Source: Taiwanofungus camphoratus
Taxonomy: Eukaryota > Basidiomycota > Agaricomycetes > Polyporales > Taiwanofungaceae
Assembly (NCBI GenBank): GCA_003999685.1
Contig: CP021223.1
Span: 2,480,001-2,544,000 of the forward strand
Direction of reading: 5' to 3'
Length of the DNA stretch: 64,000 nucleotides
Every line of letters starts with the position of its first letter. Within the stretch, counting starts at the first letter, position 1. Shown in pieces: positions 34,736-45,241 of the stretch. The translations under genes and the position numbers were made by a program. The notes beneath the pieces were generated by a model. It did no database searches. It was not told where the DNA came from and saw only the letters and a program-made list of their open reading frames with translations.

Positions 34736-36500
34736 TGATACAACCTAGGGGACCCTGATACCTAGAGAGTGCTCCAAAATGTGGCTAAGAGGTAATATGT
34801 GAACTGTGGAGATGTGAGGGGAGGAGCTACAACCTGTATGATACCGGGAAACCTGTATGTCTTGTTTTTATATAAGCAAGGGAGTAAGGGGTCAAGGGTC
34901 CTGTGCGACAGGATCTTGTTTCTAAGTGCTAGACGATCCCTAAGGCCTTGTGAGGCCCTCCAAAGTGCACGAGGTTCTTTGAAGTTCTGTGAAGTTCTGT
35001 GAAGTTTTAGCTAAAGCACATGAGCTGACTTCATAGGCTGTATGGAGTTAGAGAGCAATAAGCCAATAAAATATAGCTTCAACTAATCGGCAAATGGTAC
35101 GAGACTGCTGCAAAATCTTTAACTAGAGTTAGCTAAAGGGTGTAATGTTTTGAAACTTGTTTAGCACGAGGTGTGTGAGATTTGGCTAGCATAGGAGACC
35201 TGTAGAAGAGGTCAGATGGTTCAGAGAGCTAATACTTGGAATAGGAACAGGAGAATGAGGTTGCTGGAAGTTCTGAAATGTTTGTTGACTTTGAGACGTA
35301 GATCGGAGAGTACGAGGGCGTAGGGAGATGTACTATGACCTAAAATGAAGGCTATAGAAGAGTCGTAGGGCTATTTGTAGGATGTAGGGATGATGCAATG
35401 TGAGCCTTTGAGTATAACTAAGGTGGAGGCCCATCGGATAGGTGCTATAAGATGTGCTGAAGAGTGCGAAGTCACGACGACTTCGTGGATCGTAGTGCAT
35501 AGTTCGAGGAGCATAGACGTAGTTCATAGATATATTGTGAGCATAGACGTAGTTCAAAGATACTGAAACGGAGCTAGAGTGGAGACTTAGGGGCTTAGGA
35601 CTGTTCCTAAGGTGGTACTCACAGCACTTTTTTGAGATCGGAGCTACAAGGGAACTAGTATTCCAAAGGGAGAAGCGTGCACTGAGGGGTCTCTCTCATA
35701 CATAGTAAACTACCTCTGACTATAAAGGGGAGCGTGAGGTGAACTATTCTTGCACGAAGTGATCCTTACAAGTCTGAAATGTGTACTAAAGTGCATGGGC
35801 TCTGAAGTGAACACGAGGAGGGTAGGAACTAAATAGGAACTGAAACAGGGGAACTACATACGGTAGAAAGATGACCAAGTCCATTCATGAGGGCGGGATG
35901 ACTATCCAAGAGCAGCCATATGCTGCGATCAACTGTCTTAGTGGGCTAAGAGTGTACAAAGTTTCTAGCAGCAGGGCTTGGCCTAATCAGAGTAGGAGGT
36001 GTTCTAAATGGGTAGGGGATCATATGGATGCGTCATAGAAGGACCTTATGGCATAGTATCGAGACCCAGGGGGTGCGCAAGGCTTCCTAAGTCCAGCCTT
36101 CGAAACTTCAGACCGTTTTAGAGCCTATCAGGGGTGGCTGCAATCACAAGAGCTAGGAGAGACTTAGCTAAGACTTCTTAGCTAAACCCGGGATGAGTGA
36201 TGTAGTAGATAGGACCTAGATCCAATGGAACAGTATGGGAGGGCTGGCAGTGTTCGATAGTGGACTTAGCAGGAGTTAGGGACTTCGCATCTAGCATTTG
36301 AAATCTCGTAGCACCTCGTGTGACTTTGCAAGACTTCGTAGGGTGTTAGAAGGGTTTAGGAAGGAAAGGGGGCGTTAGGAATATTATAGGAACCTATCCC
36401 CCCTGTCGTAGGCTGTAGAAGAGTCTTAGAGTGGTCGGTTGGGGGATTAGAAAGCTCCTAAAATCGCGATTCGGGGCCCAGGAGGTTACAGGACTCATCA
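34736..36500 (-). repeat. LTR-like unit L, copy 2
   Basis: 1,765 bp with TG..CA ends, in minus orientation, inserted in the third-ORF region of the gypsy fossil. It is practically identical to its mirror image, copy 3. A TATATAAA box lies about 130 bp from the unit's 3' end, as expected for an LTR promoter. Confidence 0.75.
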
Positions 36501-37175
36501 CCGAGCTGAGGGACGATGAGTGCGTGATGAGGTACGGCTAGGAGCCGGCGAAGGAGCAGAGGATGAAGCAGCAAGTTGGGCAGCGCGCTCAAGCGCAGTG
36601 CGCTCGGCCATCTCTGTACGAAGTTGTTCAGTCGTGCAGGCGAGTTCGCGCTGTGCGTCCCGCTCTTGAAGCATAGCAGTGAATTGAGGGAAGCCGGTGC
36701 GAGCCCACAAGATCCATGACAAGTCCATGAGAGGGAGGATCACCGTTAAGCCTTCGACAATGGCGGCCTCCAGGGTAGGATCAGCCGGAGCATTCGAAGC
36801 TTGAGCAAGAACCTGCCAGTTGCCCTGTAGCGCAGTGAAGACAGGGTAATGAGCGATCAAATAGGATATGCACCACACGATGTCCTGAGTTCCTCACCCA
36901 CCGCAAATAATCTTCGACCTCCGCTACACCCTCTGGACGCAAATCAAGAAGCGCTAGGACATCGCCGTAAGCTAGGCCGACGCTGTCAGAGTCCATATCA
37001 TCGAACATGATGGGGAAGAGAAAGGCAAAAGTGGGGAAGGAGAAAAAGATAAGAGGCACCCACGATTAGCTTCTATCAGGATATTGCACACTTCGCAGAT
37101 CAGACACGATAGGCTACAAATTCCCACAGTCGTGCACACTGACTGAGGACAGTCAGGATTTCAATAGGAAGGAGG
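36501..37175 (-). other. Palindrome loop with an unassigned coding remnant
   Basis: 675 bp of unique sequence between the two inverted L units. The minus strand has two overlapping open segments: one begins near 37,008 (MFDDMDSDSVGLAYGDVLALL), the other runs to 36,498 with helical, Glu/Arg/Ala-rich sequence (TEQLRTEMAERTALERAAQL) and a Ser/Pro-rich tail. Together they look like one acidic-start, coiled-coil-end protein of unknown family. It could be part of the surrounding elements, so it is treated as a fossil. It is much richer in CpG than the arms' gypsy fossil, so it has a different history. Confidence 0.45.
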
Positions 37176-38940
37176 TGATGAGTCCTGTAGCCTCCTGGGC
37201 CCCGAATCGTGATTTTAGGAGCTTTCTAATCCTCTAACAGACCACTCTAAGACTCTTCTACAGCCTACGACAGGGGGGATAGGTTCCTATAATATTCCTA
37301 ACGCCCCCTTTCCTTCCTAAACCCTTCTAACACCCTACGAAGTCTTGCAAAGTCACACGAGGTGCTACGAGATTTCAAATGCTAGATGCGAAGTCCCTAA
37401 CTCCTGCTAAGTCCACTATCGAACACTGCCAGCCCTCCCATACTGTTCCATTGGATCTAGGTCCTATCTACTACATCACTCATCCCGGGTTTAGCTAAGA
37501 AGTCTTAGCTAAGTCTCTCCTAGCTCTTGTGATTGCAGCCACCCCTGATAGGCTCTAAAACGGTCTGAAGTTTCGAAGGCTGGACTTAGGAAGCCTTGCG
37601 CACCCCCTGGGTCTCGATACTATGCCATAAGGTCCTTCTATGACGCATCCATATGATCCCCTACCCATTTAGAACACCTCCTACTCTGATTAGGCCAAGC
37701 CCTGCTGCTAGAAACTTTGTACACTCTTAGCCCACTAAGACAGTTGATCGCAGCATATGGCTGCTCTTGGATAGTCATCCCGCCCTCATGAATGGACTTG
37801 GTCATCTTTCTACCGTATGTAGTTCCCCTGTTTCAGTTCCTATTTAGTTCCTACCCTCCTCGTGTTCACTTCAGAGCCCATGCACTTTAGTACACATTTC
37901 AGACTTGTAAGGATCACTTCGTGCAAGAATAGTTCACCTCACGCTCCCCTTTATAGTCAGAGGTAGTTTACTATGTATGAGAGAGACCCCTCAGTGCACG
38001 CTTCTCCCTTTGGAATACTAGTTCCCTTGTAGCTCCGATCTCAAAAAAGTGCTGTGAGTACCACCTTAGGAACAGTCCTAAGCCCCTAAGTCTCCACTCT
38101 AGCTCCGTTTCAGTATCTTTGAACTACGTCTATGCTCACAATATATCTATGAACTACGTCTATGCTCCTCGAACTATGCACTACGATCCACGAAGTCGTC
38201 GTGACTTCGCACTCTTCAGCACATCTTATAGCACCTATCCGATGGGCCTCCACCTTAGTTATACTCAAAGGCTCACATTGCATCATCCCTACATCCTACA
38301 AATAGCCCTACGACTCTTCTATAGCCTTCATTTTAGGTCATAGTACATCTCCCTACGCCCTCGTACTCTCCGATCTACGTCTCAAAGTCAACAAACATTT
38401 CAGAACTTCCAGCAACCTCATTCTCCTGTTCCTATTCCAAGTATTAGCTCTCTGAACCATCTGACCTCTTCTACAGGTCTCCTATGCTAGCCAAATCTCA
38501 CACACCTCGTGCTAAACAAGTTTCAAAACATTACACCCTTTAGCTAACTCTAGTTAAAGATTTTGCAGCAGTCTCGTACCATTTGCCGATTAGTTGAAGC
38601 TATATTTTATTGGCTTATTGCTCTCTAACTCCATACAGCCTATGAAGTCAGCTCATGTGCTTTAGCTAAAACTTCACAGAACTTCACAGAACTTCAAAGA
38701 ACCTCGTGCACTTTGGAGGGCCTCACAAGGCCTTAGGGATCGTCTAGCACTTAGAAACAAGATCCTGTCGCACAGGACCCTTGACCCCTTACTCCCTTGC
38801 TTATATAAAAACAAGACATACAGGTTTCCCGGTATCATACAGGTTGTAGCTCCTCCCCTCACATCTCCACAGTTCACATATTACCTCTTAGCCACATTTT
38901 GGAGCACTCTCTAGGTATCAGGGTCCCCTAGGTTGTATCA
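37176..38940 (+). repeat. LTR-like unit L, copy 3
   Basis: 1,765 bp, mirror image of copy 2, plus orientation, TGATGAG to GTATCA. With copy 2 it forms the innermost stems of the palindrome. Confidence 0.75.
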
Positions 38941-39358
38941 GCAGGGGGAGGTGGTATGACAGGTGGAAGGATGAAGCACTCTATCGGTCCCCGGTAGAAT
39001 GGTCCAGTGGTTGCTCCAGGCTCTGGAGCATGAGAGGGATATGGAGTGTCGATATAGGTGTCATCGATGGTGTCAGTGCGGGGTTCCAATCGTTCTTGGA
39101 CTCTGGGGCATTAGGATGGGAGGGTCTGAGGTAGATTGGTGGGGGCAGTGACAGGGATTGGGGCTGGAATTGGGTCAACCAGGCTGTTGACGATGTTCTG
39201 TAAGAGGTCTTCCTCGGATGAGGCAGCAGAAGGGGGTGCAGATGCGTGACAGATCCTGGTGCATTCTCGTGATAGATGACCTGGTGCCAGGCAGTGGCAT
39301 CAAGTGCATCTGTACTGGGGGCAGTCATGCATCCAGTGTTACATGCTCCCACAGGTAT
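38941..39358 (-). mobile_element. Ty3/gypsy chromovirus fossil, right arm copy, first part
   Basis: Mirror image of the right end of the left-arm fossil (third-ORF region). It is separated from the rest of the fossil by insertion of the young element at 39,359. Broken, as in the left arm. Confidence 0.8.
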
Positions 39359-39839
39359 TGAAACAATTTCTATTTCTCATCATTACCACGGTCATTGCTT
39401 ACACTTGGACTATTACTGTACGGGCCCCGGATCGGCCCCGCTTACGCATTGGACTTTAACTCATATCCGGGCCGCTTATCACATTCCTCATTACTCACAC
39501 GTATTGCTAATATGCCCGGATCGTACCACTTTCTGATTATCTATAGTCGTACCACATTTCGGACCTCCTGCCCTAGAGTAGTTCTTGGTCCGTGCTCAGG
39601 ATACGTACTTGTATATATAGCATGTACTTAGTTTAGCTCAGACCTTAAGTCTGATCTTGTTACCATTATATTCGTGTCTTGTATCCTCTCGCTCACATCT
39701 GAGTGATACTCGCTCGAGTCTACGGACTTCACGACACTCGGTCTCTATCGACCATAAGACCTCGCCACCTTCTATCGTGGTCAGGCCCTTACGTATACCG
39801 TGAGGCAACTTCAAGGATCTAAGATACCAATTTGTATCA
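39359..39839 (+). repeat. 5' LTR of the young chromovirus
   Basis: 481 bp, TG..CA ends. A TATATAT promoter box at about 39,612 is followed some 30 bp later by TTAAGTCTGATCTT, the likely transcript start. That sequence is complementary to the segment just after the LTR. Confidence 0.92.
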
Positions 39840-39840
39840 A

Positions 39841-39853
39841 AAGATCAGACTTA
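39841..39853 (+). other. Probable self-priming primer-binding segment
   Basis: AAGATCAGACTTA, one base after the 5' LTR, is the exact 13-nt complement of 39,646-39,658 within the LTR, just where the transcript should begin. Tf1/sushi-type elements are known to prime reverse transcription from the 5' end of their own RNA in this way. No tRNA 3'-end complement was recognised at this place. Confidence 0.65.
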
Positions 39854-39986
39854 CGCTAAGCCGCCCCTAGTACCATCTAGCGGGCATACATCCATTACCA
39901 CGTCTTACCTCAGGACCGTCGATCCTGACTATTGGGGGTTACCTTCACGGGGAGAGGAACCACTTCTCTACGACATCGAACAACGA

Positions 39987-41318
39987 GTGTTCGTAGACGC
40001 GAACCGGAATCCGATCTATCCGAGTTCACCGCTTACCTGGATTAGAACAACATCCAGACGACCAATCCAACAGGCACAGGCCAACCTCGCTGCTTACTTC
40101 CAGCGAAACCCTGTTGACCAAGGGAAGGACATCGCCATCCTATTCACGGGAGGATCACAGGAATCCACACCCATCGAACCACCTACCGGGGACACGTTCA
40201 CCGCCTCGACTTCTCGATCACCCACACCTACTCCCTCCGCTTCCTCATCCACTCCTATAATATCCGCACCCACACCTCGACCAGTCACGATGGCAACCAT
40301 TGGGAACATGACACAACAGCAGCTGGAGGCCCTCATCGCTCGCCTCCAGACCCAGCAGCAAGGGGCTCGAGCCCTCAAGCTCGACATCCCTGCGCCGGAC
40401 CCCTTCACAGGGCAAGGGGAAGATCTGGATCGGTTCATCCAGCGGGTGGAACACTATTTCACCGCCACGAACAACACAAACCTCAGCGACGACGCAAAAA
40501 TCGCATTCACGGTCGCCCTCATGAAGGGAGGACAAGACGCACGCATATGGCGTGACACGTTCTACGAACGAGCAGCAGGGGGTCAAGCACCTTACAGGAC
40601 ATGGGACCTGTTCAAGGGATCTCTCAAGTTGGCATTCCCCGAGCACGAGGGGGTGCAGCGGGCACATCAGGTGCTCATGGAGTTGCCAGCCAAACAGCTC
40701 AACAAGAAAACGAGGGCCACTACCAAGATGTATGTGGAGAGATTCCGACTCTTGGCCGAGAAGGCGAAGTTGAAGGACGCGACCATCGATGCGAACGGAC
40801 AACGCACCGAAAACGATTACCCTACCCTTAGGGCGATATTCATCAAGGGGCTAGACCGCCAGATCTACGCCACCTTAGCCGGAAGGGCCACATCCGAAAG
40901 GCCGGATACCATGGACAAATGGTACAGGGACGTCCTATCCCTGGACGCAATTTACAGGGGGATCGACCAGATCTCCAACGTCACCACCGCGATCGACTAT
41001 GGCGAACCCATGGATGTCGACGCAGTCGCTACGCGCCCTGCACGCACCTCTACATCCACCCCTAACTGGAGGCAGTGGACGGATGGTTGCCCCTTGAACG
41101 AAAGTGAAAGGAAATACCACCGTAACAACAACCTATGCTTCTATTGCCACAATAGGGGACACTCGGCACGCGACTGTCGCAAGAAGGCAGCAGCCGGAAC
41201 GAAGAACGCACCCAAGGCGCAGGACTCACGCCCCACGGACTATCGCTCTTATATCAAGAGCTTGTCGGCTGACGAAAAGAGAGAGGTCATGGAAGAATTG
41301 GCCACGGAGGATTTTTGA
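39987..41318 (+). CDS. Gag of the young chromovirus
   Basis: 443 codons. The capsid-like region is followed by a single CCHC zinc knuckle (CFYCHNRGHSARDC) near the end, as usual for Ty3/gypsy nucleocapsid. The N-terminal about 100 residues are Ser/Thr/Pro-rich. It packages the element RNA into intracellular particles. It overlaps the start of the pol frame by a few bases. Confidence 0.9.
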   Translation: MFVDANRNPIYPSSPLTWIRTTSRRPIQQAQANLAAYFQRNPVDQGKDIAILFTGGSQESTPIEPPTGDTFTASTSRSPTPTPSASSSTPIISAPTPRPVTMATIGNMTQQQLEALIARLQTQQQGARALKLDIPAPDPFTGQGEDLDRFIQRVEHYFTATNNTNLSDDAKIAFTVALMKGGQDARIWRDTFYERAAGGQAPYRTWDLFKGSLKLAFPEHEGVQRAHQVLMELPAKQLNKKTRATTKMYVERFRLLAEKAKLKDATIDANGQRTENDYPTLRAIFIKGLDRQIYATLAGRATSERPDTMDKWYRDVLSLDAIYRGIDQISNVTTAIDYGEPMDVDAVATRPARTSTSTPNWRQWTDGCPLNESERKYHRNNNLCFYCHNRGHSARDCRKKAAAGTKNAPKAQDSRPTDYRSYIKSLSADEKREVMEELATEDF

Positions 41319-44300
41319 AGGGGCAGGGTGAGTCGACGCAACCACTGCCCATTTCAGTTTCACTGTCCCGCGTTGTACTAGTAGTCCGGAATGAAAGAGC
41401 TTTGCATATTCCGATTACTGTGGGACGAAAAGACGTCGAAACACGCGCCTTCATTGATAGTGGCGCCTCCGGGATATTCATACATCCCAGATTTGTCAAA
41501 GAACACAATATCCGCACTGAGGCTCTACCACGCCCAATGCCCGTGTTCAATGTGGACGGGACGGCCAACAAGCAAGCTGTCATCACAAAGAGGGCCCTCC
41601 TTTCGTATAAAATAGGAGGAGAACCCCGATTCGTTAAAGCCTATGTGGCCAGCATAGGAAAGGAAGATATTATCTTCGGGCACACTTGGCTCAAACTGGA
41701 AAACCCGGACATCGACTGGAAAACAGGACGGGTGGAGCTTAAACACCGCATGACCCTGGAGGAATCTAGGGAATGGAAGAAAAACCTGTTGGAAACCAGA
41801 GCTAGACGACTGGAGATTAAGAGAATAGCGGCAGAATCTCTTTCCAGGGAAATCATTAAAGCCCGTCAACCCTCGGTCGAAGAAGTAGAGGACGAAGGAG
41901 ATGGGGACATTATGGACACCATGTCTCCAGTCTTACCAACCACGGAAACCTATCGTCAAACGACATCTCGAAACTCTCCAGTCTCAACCTCGGAAGAAAA
42001 CTCGGTAAACGGTATCACGCTCGAACAGGCCATGGAAACGATCGACGATGATGAACTGGTCATAGCGTTCATCGAAGGAGATGATCGAATCACAACATAC
42101 GGACGAGGTTCGCACCCCGCATATCGAGACACCCCACTTAAGGAAAAGGAATACCCTCTCGATGGAGCATATCGTCGCCTCAAAAATGGTCTCATCTGGC
42201 AGGTCAAACATGACATCGGTCGACTCACTACATCTACGGAACTCGCTATTAAGGAACACGCCAAGAAGGATGAGAAACCAGTCACGGAACTCGTTCCTGA
42301 GTACCTCCATGATCTCCTTCCGGTGTTCGACAAGCAAGCGGCAGCCCGACTCCCCAAGCACACGGAACACGACCACGAGATCAACCTGAAGGAAGATTTC
42401 AAGGAGTTCAAGCAATCCACTTATTCGCTCAACAGAGAGGAACGAGAGGAACTGGATAAGTTCTTGGAAGAAAACCTCCAGAAAGGCTACATTCGTCCGT
42501 CGAAATCACCATTGGCCAGTCCTTTCTTCTTTGTAGAAAAGAAAGATGGGGGATACCGACCTTGCCAGGATTATCGGGAACTCAACGAGGGAACTGTCAA
42601 GGATCGTTATCCACTCCCTCTCATATCAGAACTCTTGGAACGGTTAAATAAGGCGACCATCTTTACCAAGATGGATCTCAGGCAAGGGTACAATAATGTC
42701 CGGATCCGAGAAGGAGACGAATGGAAGGCGGCCTTTGGTGTTCCAGCAGCGGGAGAGGGACCTCCCTCGTTCTACGAACCCCTGGTAATGTTCTTCGGAA
42801 TGTGCAACTCACCGGCCACATTCCAACGGATGATGAACACGGTCTTCGTGGACATGCTCAAGGAAGGATGGTTAGCAATCTATATGGACGACATCCTTAT
42901 CTACTCAACGGACCCCGAGGAGCATAAGAAGCGAACACGGCGAGTTATCGAGCGACTTCGAGATAACGACCTATATCTCAAACCGGAGAAGTGCAAGTTC
43001 GACGTGCAAGAAGTCGAATTCTTAGGCATGATCATTAGACCCGGACAACTCGCCATGGACCCAGTCAAGGTAGCCGGCATAAAAGACTGGCCGATACCCA
43101 AGAACCTCAGAGAAGTTCGGTCATTCATCGGGTTTGGAAACTTTTACCGTCGATTCATACATGGGTTCTCGCATCTGGCCCAGCCTCTGATTTCGCTTAC
43201 ACGAAAAGACGTCAAATGGCACTGGGACGACGAACAACAGAAGGCATTTGAGGCACTAAAGAAAGCCTTCCTAGAACAACCAGTCCTGCTGATGCCTGAT
43301 CTGGAGAAACCGTTCGCGATGGAAACCGATGCATCAAAATTCGCCACCGGCGCTGTCCTCAGGCAAAAAGACGATAATGGGGATTGGCACCCATGTGGCT
43401 ATATCTCTCAGAGCATGACGCCGGCGGAACGAAACTACGATGTCTACGATCGAGAACTTATGGCGGTCATGAGAGGACTCAATGAATGGAGTCATCTCCT
43501 TATCGGTAGTCCATACCCAGTCATGATCTACAGTGATCACAAGAACCTGACATACTGGAAAACGGCACGGAATCTGAATCGAAGGCAAGCACGATGGGCT
43601 CTTCGCCTATCTGAATTCGATTACAGGTTGGTTCATGTACCCGGCACACAAATGGTGCAAAGCGACGCACTATCCCGACGCCCCGATCACGACAATGGCT
43701 CATCTGACAACCAGGATATAACAGTCCTACCAGACAAAGTATGGGCAGCAGCAATCGACACCAGCCTAGGGACTTCCATTAGGAAGGCAGGGATAAACGA
43801 CTCGGTATATATGGAAGGCCTGAATAGCGCACAGAACGGCTTAGACGATCATTGGACAGTCCAAGATGGAAAATTACTCTACGATAATCGAGTATATATT
43901 CCCCTGGATGAGGATCTGCGACGGCAAACGGTCTCAAATTATCATGACCTTCCACACGCCGGTCACCCTGGAATTCAAAAGACTCTCGCGTCTATTCGAC
44001 GATACTACTGGTGGCCTGGAATGGCCGATTTCGTCGCCCGGTATGTTCATGGCTGCGGCACCTGTCAACAAATGAAGGTTAACACCCACCCGGACCGCCC
44101 CGCCCTCATCCCTATTCGAGCTGCCGCTCACGCCACACCTTTCAGCACGTTCTGTTGCGATTTCATCACGGATCTACCCCTTTCCAACAGCTACGATTCG
44201 ATTTTGGTCGTAGTGGACCACGACCTTAGTAAGGGGGTAATTTTCATTCCATGCAACAAAACCATTGACGCACAAGGAACGGCGGAGCTTCTCTACAACG

Positions 44301-45199
44301 AGGTTTACAAATGGTTCGGGCTCCCAGATAAGGTGATCAGCGATCGTGGACCGCAATTCGCATCAAAGGTGTTTCAGGAGTTATGCCGCATGACAGGAGT
44401 GCACTCCGCCATGAGCACGGCTTTCCACCCTCAAACTGATGGAGAAACGGAACGAGTAAATCAGGAACTCGAAGTATACCTTCGGTGTTTCACAAGCAAC
44501 AATCCGGACAAGTGGGCTTCCTTACTTGGCACAGCACAATTCGCGCACAACTCCAGGGAACATTCGACGATCAAGGCGTCCCCATTTAAAGTTATGATGG
44601 GCTTCGAACCACGAGGAATCCCCGTCGTACACAAGGGATCGGACACACCCGGCGCAGCTTATCGACTCAAGAACCTCCAGAAGATAAGAGAACAAGCACA
44701 CGCGGCGATGGAGTTAGCCCAGGCGGTATTGACAAAACGGATCAAACCACGAGGAAAAGGTTTTCGTAAAGGACAGCAGGTTTGGCTCGACTCTCGGAAC
44801 TTAAAGCTGCCATACCCTTCCAGGAAGTTGGCACCCAAAAGAGAGGGCCCCTTCGAAATCGTTGAGGTCCTAGGCCCGGTATCATACAAGCTGAAACTCC
44901 CGAAGACATGGCGAGTACATCCCGTTTTCCACGTAGCCCTTCTATCGCCATATACGGAGACGGAGATCCATGGCCAGAACTACACGAGACCACCCCCGGA
45001 ACTTATCGAAGGCGAAGATAACTACGAAGTCGAAGCCATCATCGGACATCGGGAGAACCGGCGAACAAAACGCCGCGAGTATAGGGTCAGGTGGAAAGGA
45101 TATTCCTCGGCGGATGACTCATGGGAACCGGAAGCAAATCTAACCGGTACTGCGGAGGAGCTCCTGGGAGCATATAAGGAGCGAAAGAACTTGGGCTAA
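41315..45199 (+). CDS. Pol polyprotein of the young chromovirus
   Basis: About 1,294 codons. Domains in order: retropepsin-type protease (DSGA motif near the start), reverse transcriptase with YMDD, RNase H, integrase with an HHCC zinc-binding domain and DDE core, and a C-terminal chromodomain (YRVRWKGYSSADDSWEP), which defines the chromovirus clade and is thought to guide integration to modified chromatin. The frame is shifted relative to gag and lacks a clear ATG at its start, consistent with the ribosomal frameshifting known in this family. Confidence 0.93.
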   Translation: MKGQGESTQPLPISVSLSRVVLVVRNERALHIPITVGRKDVETRAFIDSGASGIFIHPRFVKEHNIRTEALPRPMPVFNVDGTANKQAVITKRALLSYKIGGEPRFVKAYVASIGKEDIIFGHTWLKLENPDIDWKTGRVELKHRMTLEESREWKKNLLETRARRLEIKRIAAESLSREIIKARQPSVEEVEDEGDGDIMDTMSPVLPTTETYRQTTSRNSPVSTSEENSVNGITLEQAMETIDDDELVIAFIEGDDRITTYGRGSHPAYRDTPLKEKEYPLDGAYRRLKNGLIWQVKHDIGRLTTSTELAIKEHAKKDEKPVTELVPEYLHDLLPVFDKQAAARLPKHTEHDHEINLKEDFKEFKQSTYSLNREEREELDKFLEENLQKGYIRPSKSPLASPFFFVEKKDGGYRPCQDYRELNEGTVKDRYPLPLISELLERLNKATIFTKMDLRQGYNNVRIREGDEWKAAFGVPAAGEGPPSFYEPLVMFFGMCNSPATFQRMMNTVFVDMLKEGWLAIYMDDILIYSTDPEEHKKRTRRVIERLRDNDLYLKPEKCKFDVQEVEFLGMIIRPGQLAMDPVKVAGIKDWPIPKNLREVRSFIGFGNFYRRFIHGFSHLAQPLISLTRKDVKWHWDDEQQKAFEALKKAFLEQPVLLMPDLEKPFAMETDASKFATGAVLRQKDDNGDWHPCGYISQSMTPAERNYDVYDRELMAVMRGLNEWSHLLIGSPYPVMIYSDHKNLTYWKTARNLNRRQARWALRLSEFDYRLVHVPGTQMVQSDALSRRPDHDNGSSDNQDITVLPDKVWAAAIDTSLGTSIRKAGINDSVYMEGLNSAQNGLDDHWTVQDGKLLYDNRVYIPLDEDLRRQTVSNYHDLPHAGHPGIQKTLASIRRYYWWPGMADFVARYVHGCGTCQQMKVNTHPDRPALIPIRAAAHATPFSTFCCDFITDLPLSNSYDSILVVVDHDLSKGVIFIPCNKTIDAQGTAELLYNEVYKWFGLPDKVISDRGPQFASKVFQELCRMTGVHSAMSTAFHPQTDGETERVNQELEVYLRCFTSNNPDKWASLLGTAQFAHNSREHSTIKASPFKVMMGFEPRGIPVVHKGSDTPGAAYRLKNLQKIREQAHAAMELAQAVLTKRIKPRGKGFRKGQQVWLDSRNLKLPYPSRKLAPKREGPFEIVEVLGPVSYKLKLPKTWRVHPVFHVALLSPYTETEIHGQNYTRPPPELIEGEDNYEVEAIIGHRENRRTKRREYRVRWKGYSSADDSWEPEANLTGTAEELLGAYKERKNLG

Positions 45200-45241
45200 G
45201 ATCAGTTCACTCCATCAGACGAACTACCACCCACTAGCAAT

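Larger units (their letters stand above)
28965..36500 (+). repeat. Left arm of a giant near-perfect palindrome
   Basis: About 7.5 kb that recurs as its reverse complement at 37,176-52,797 once the 8.1 kb insertion in the right arm is set aside. Coordinates pair with a constant sum (about 73,676 inside the insertion, 81,779 outside), so there are almost no indels; the visible exception is one 18-bp tandem-repeat unit. Only a few base differences were noticed. The arm contains part of L copy 1, an M fragment, a GTTGCAAC-type repeat piece, a Ty3/gypsy fossil and L copy 2. Confidence 0.9.

Noticed and set aside
27847-36500. L copies 1 and 2 as the two long terminal inverted repeats of a DNA transposon
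   Set aside because: The inverted layout suggested this, but L units have TG..CA ends and an internal LTR-type promoter, occur singly elsewhere (copies 4 and 5), and copy 2 sits inside the gypsy fossil. Independent solo LTRs explain it better.
39395-39631. Short open frame shared by the two LTRs of the young element
   Set aside because: It lies wholly within the LTR, overlaps the promoter box and has no domain; it is a chance frame in regulatory sequence.
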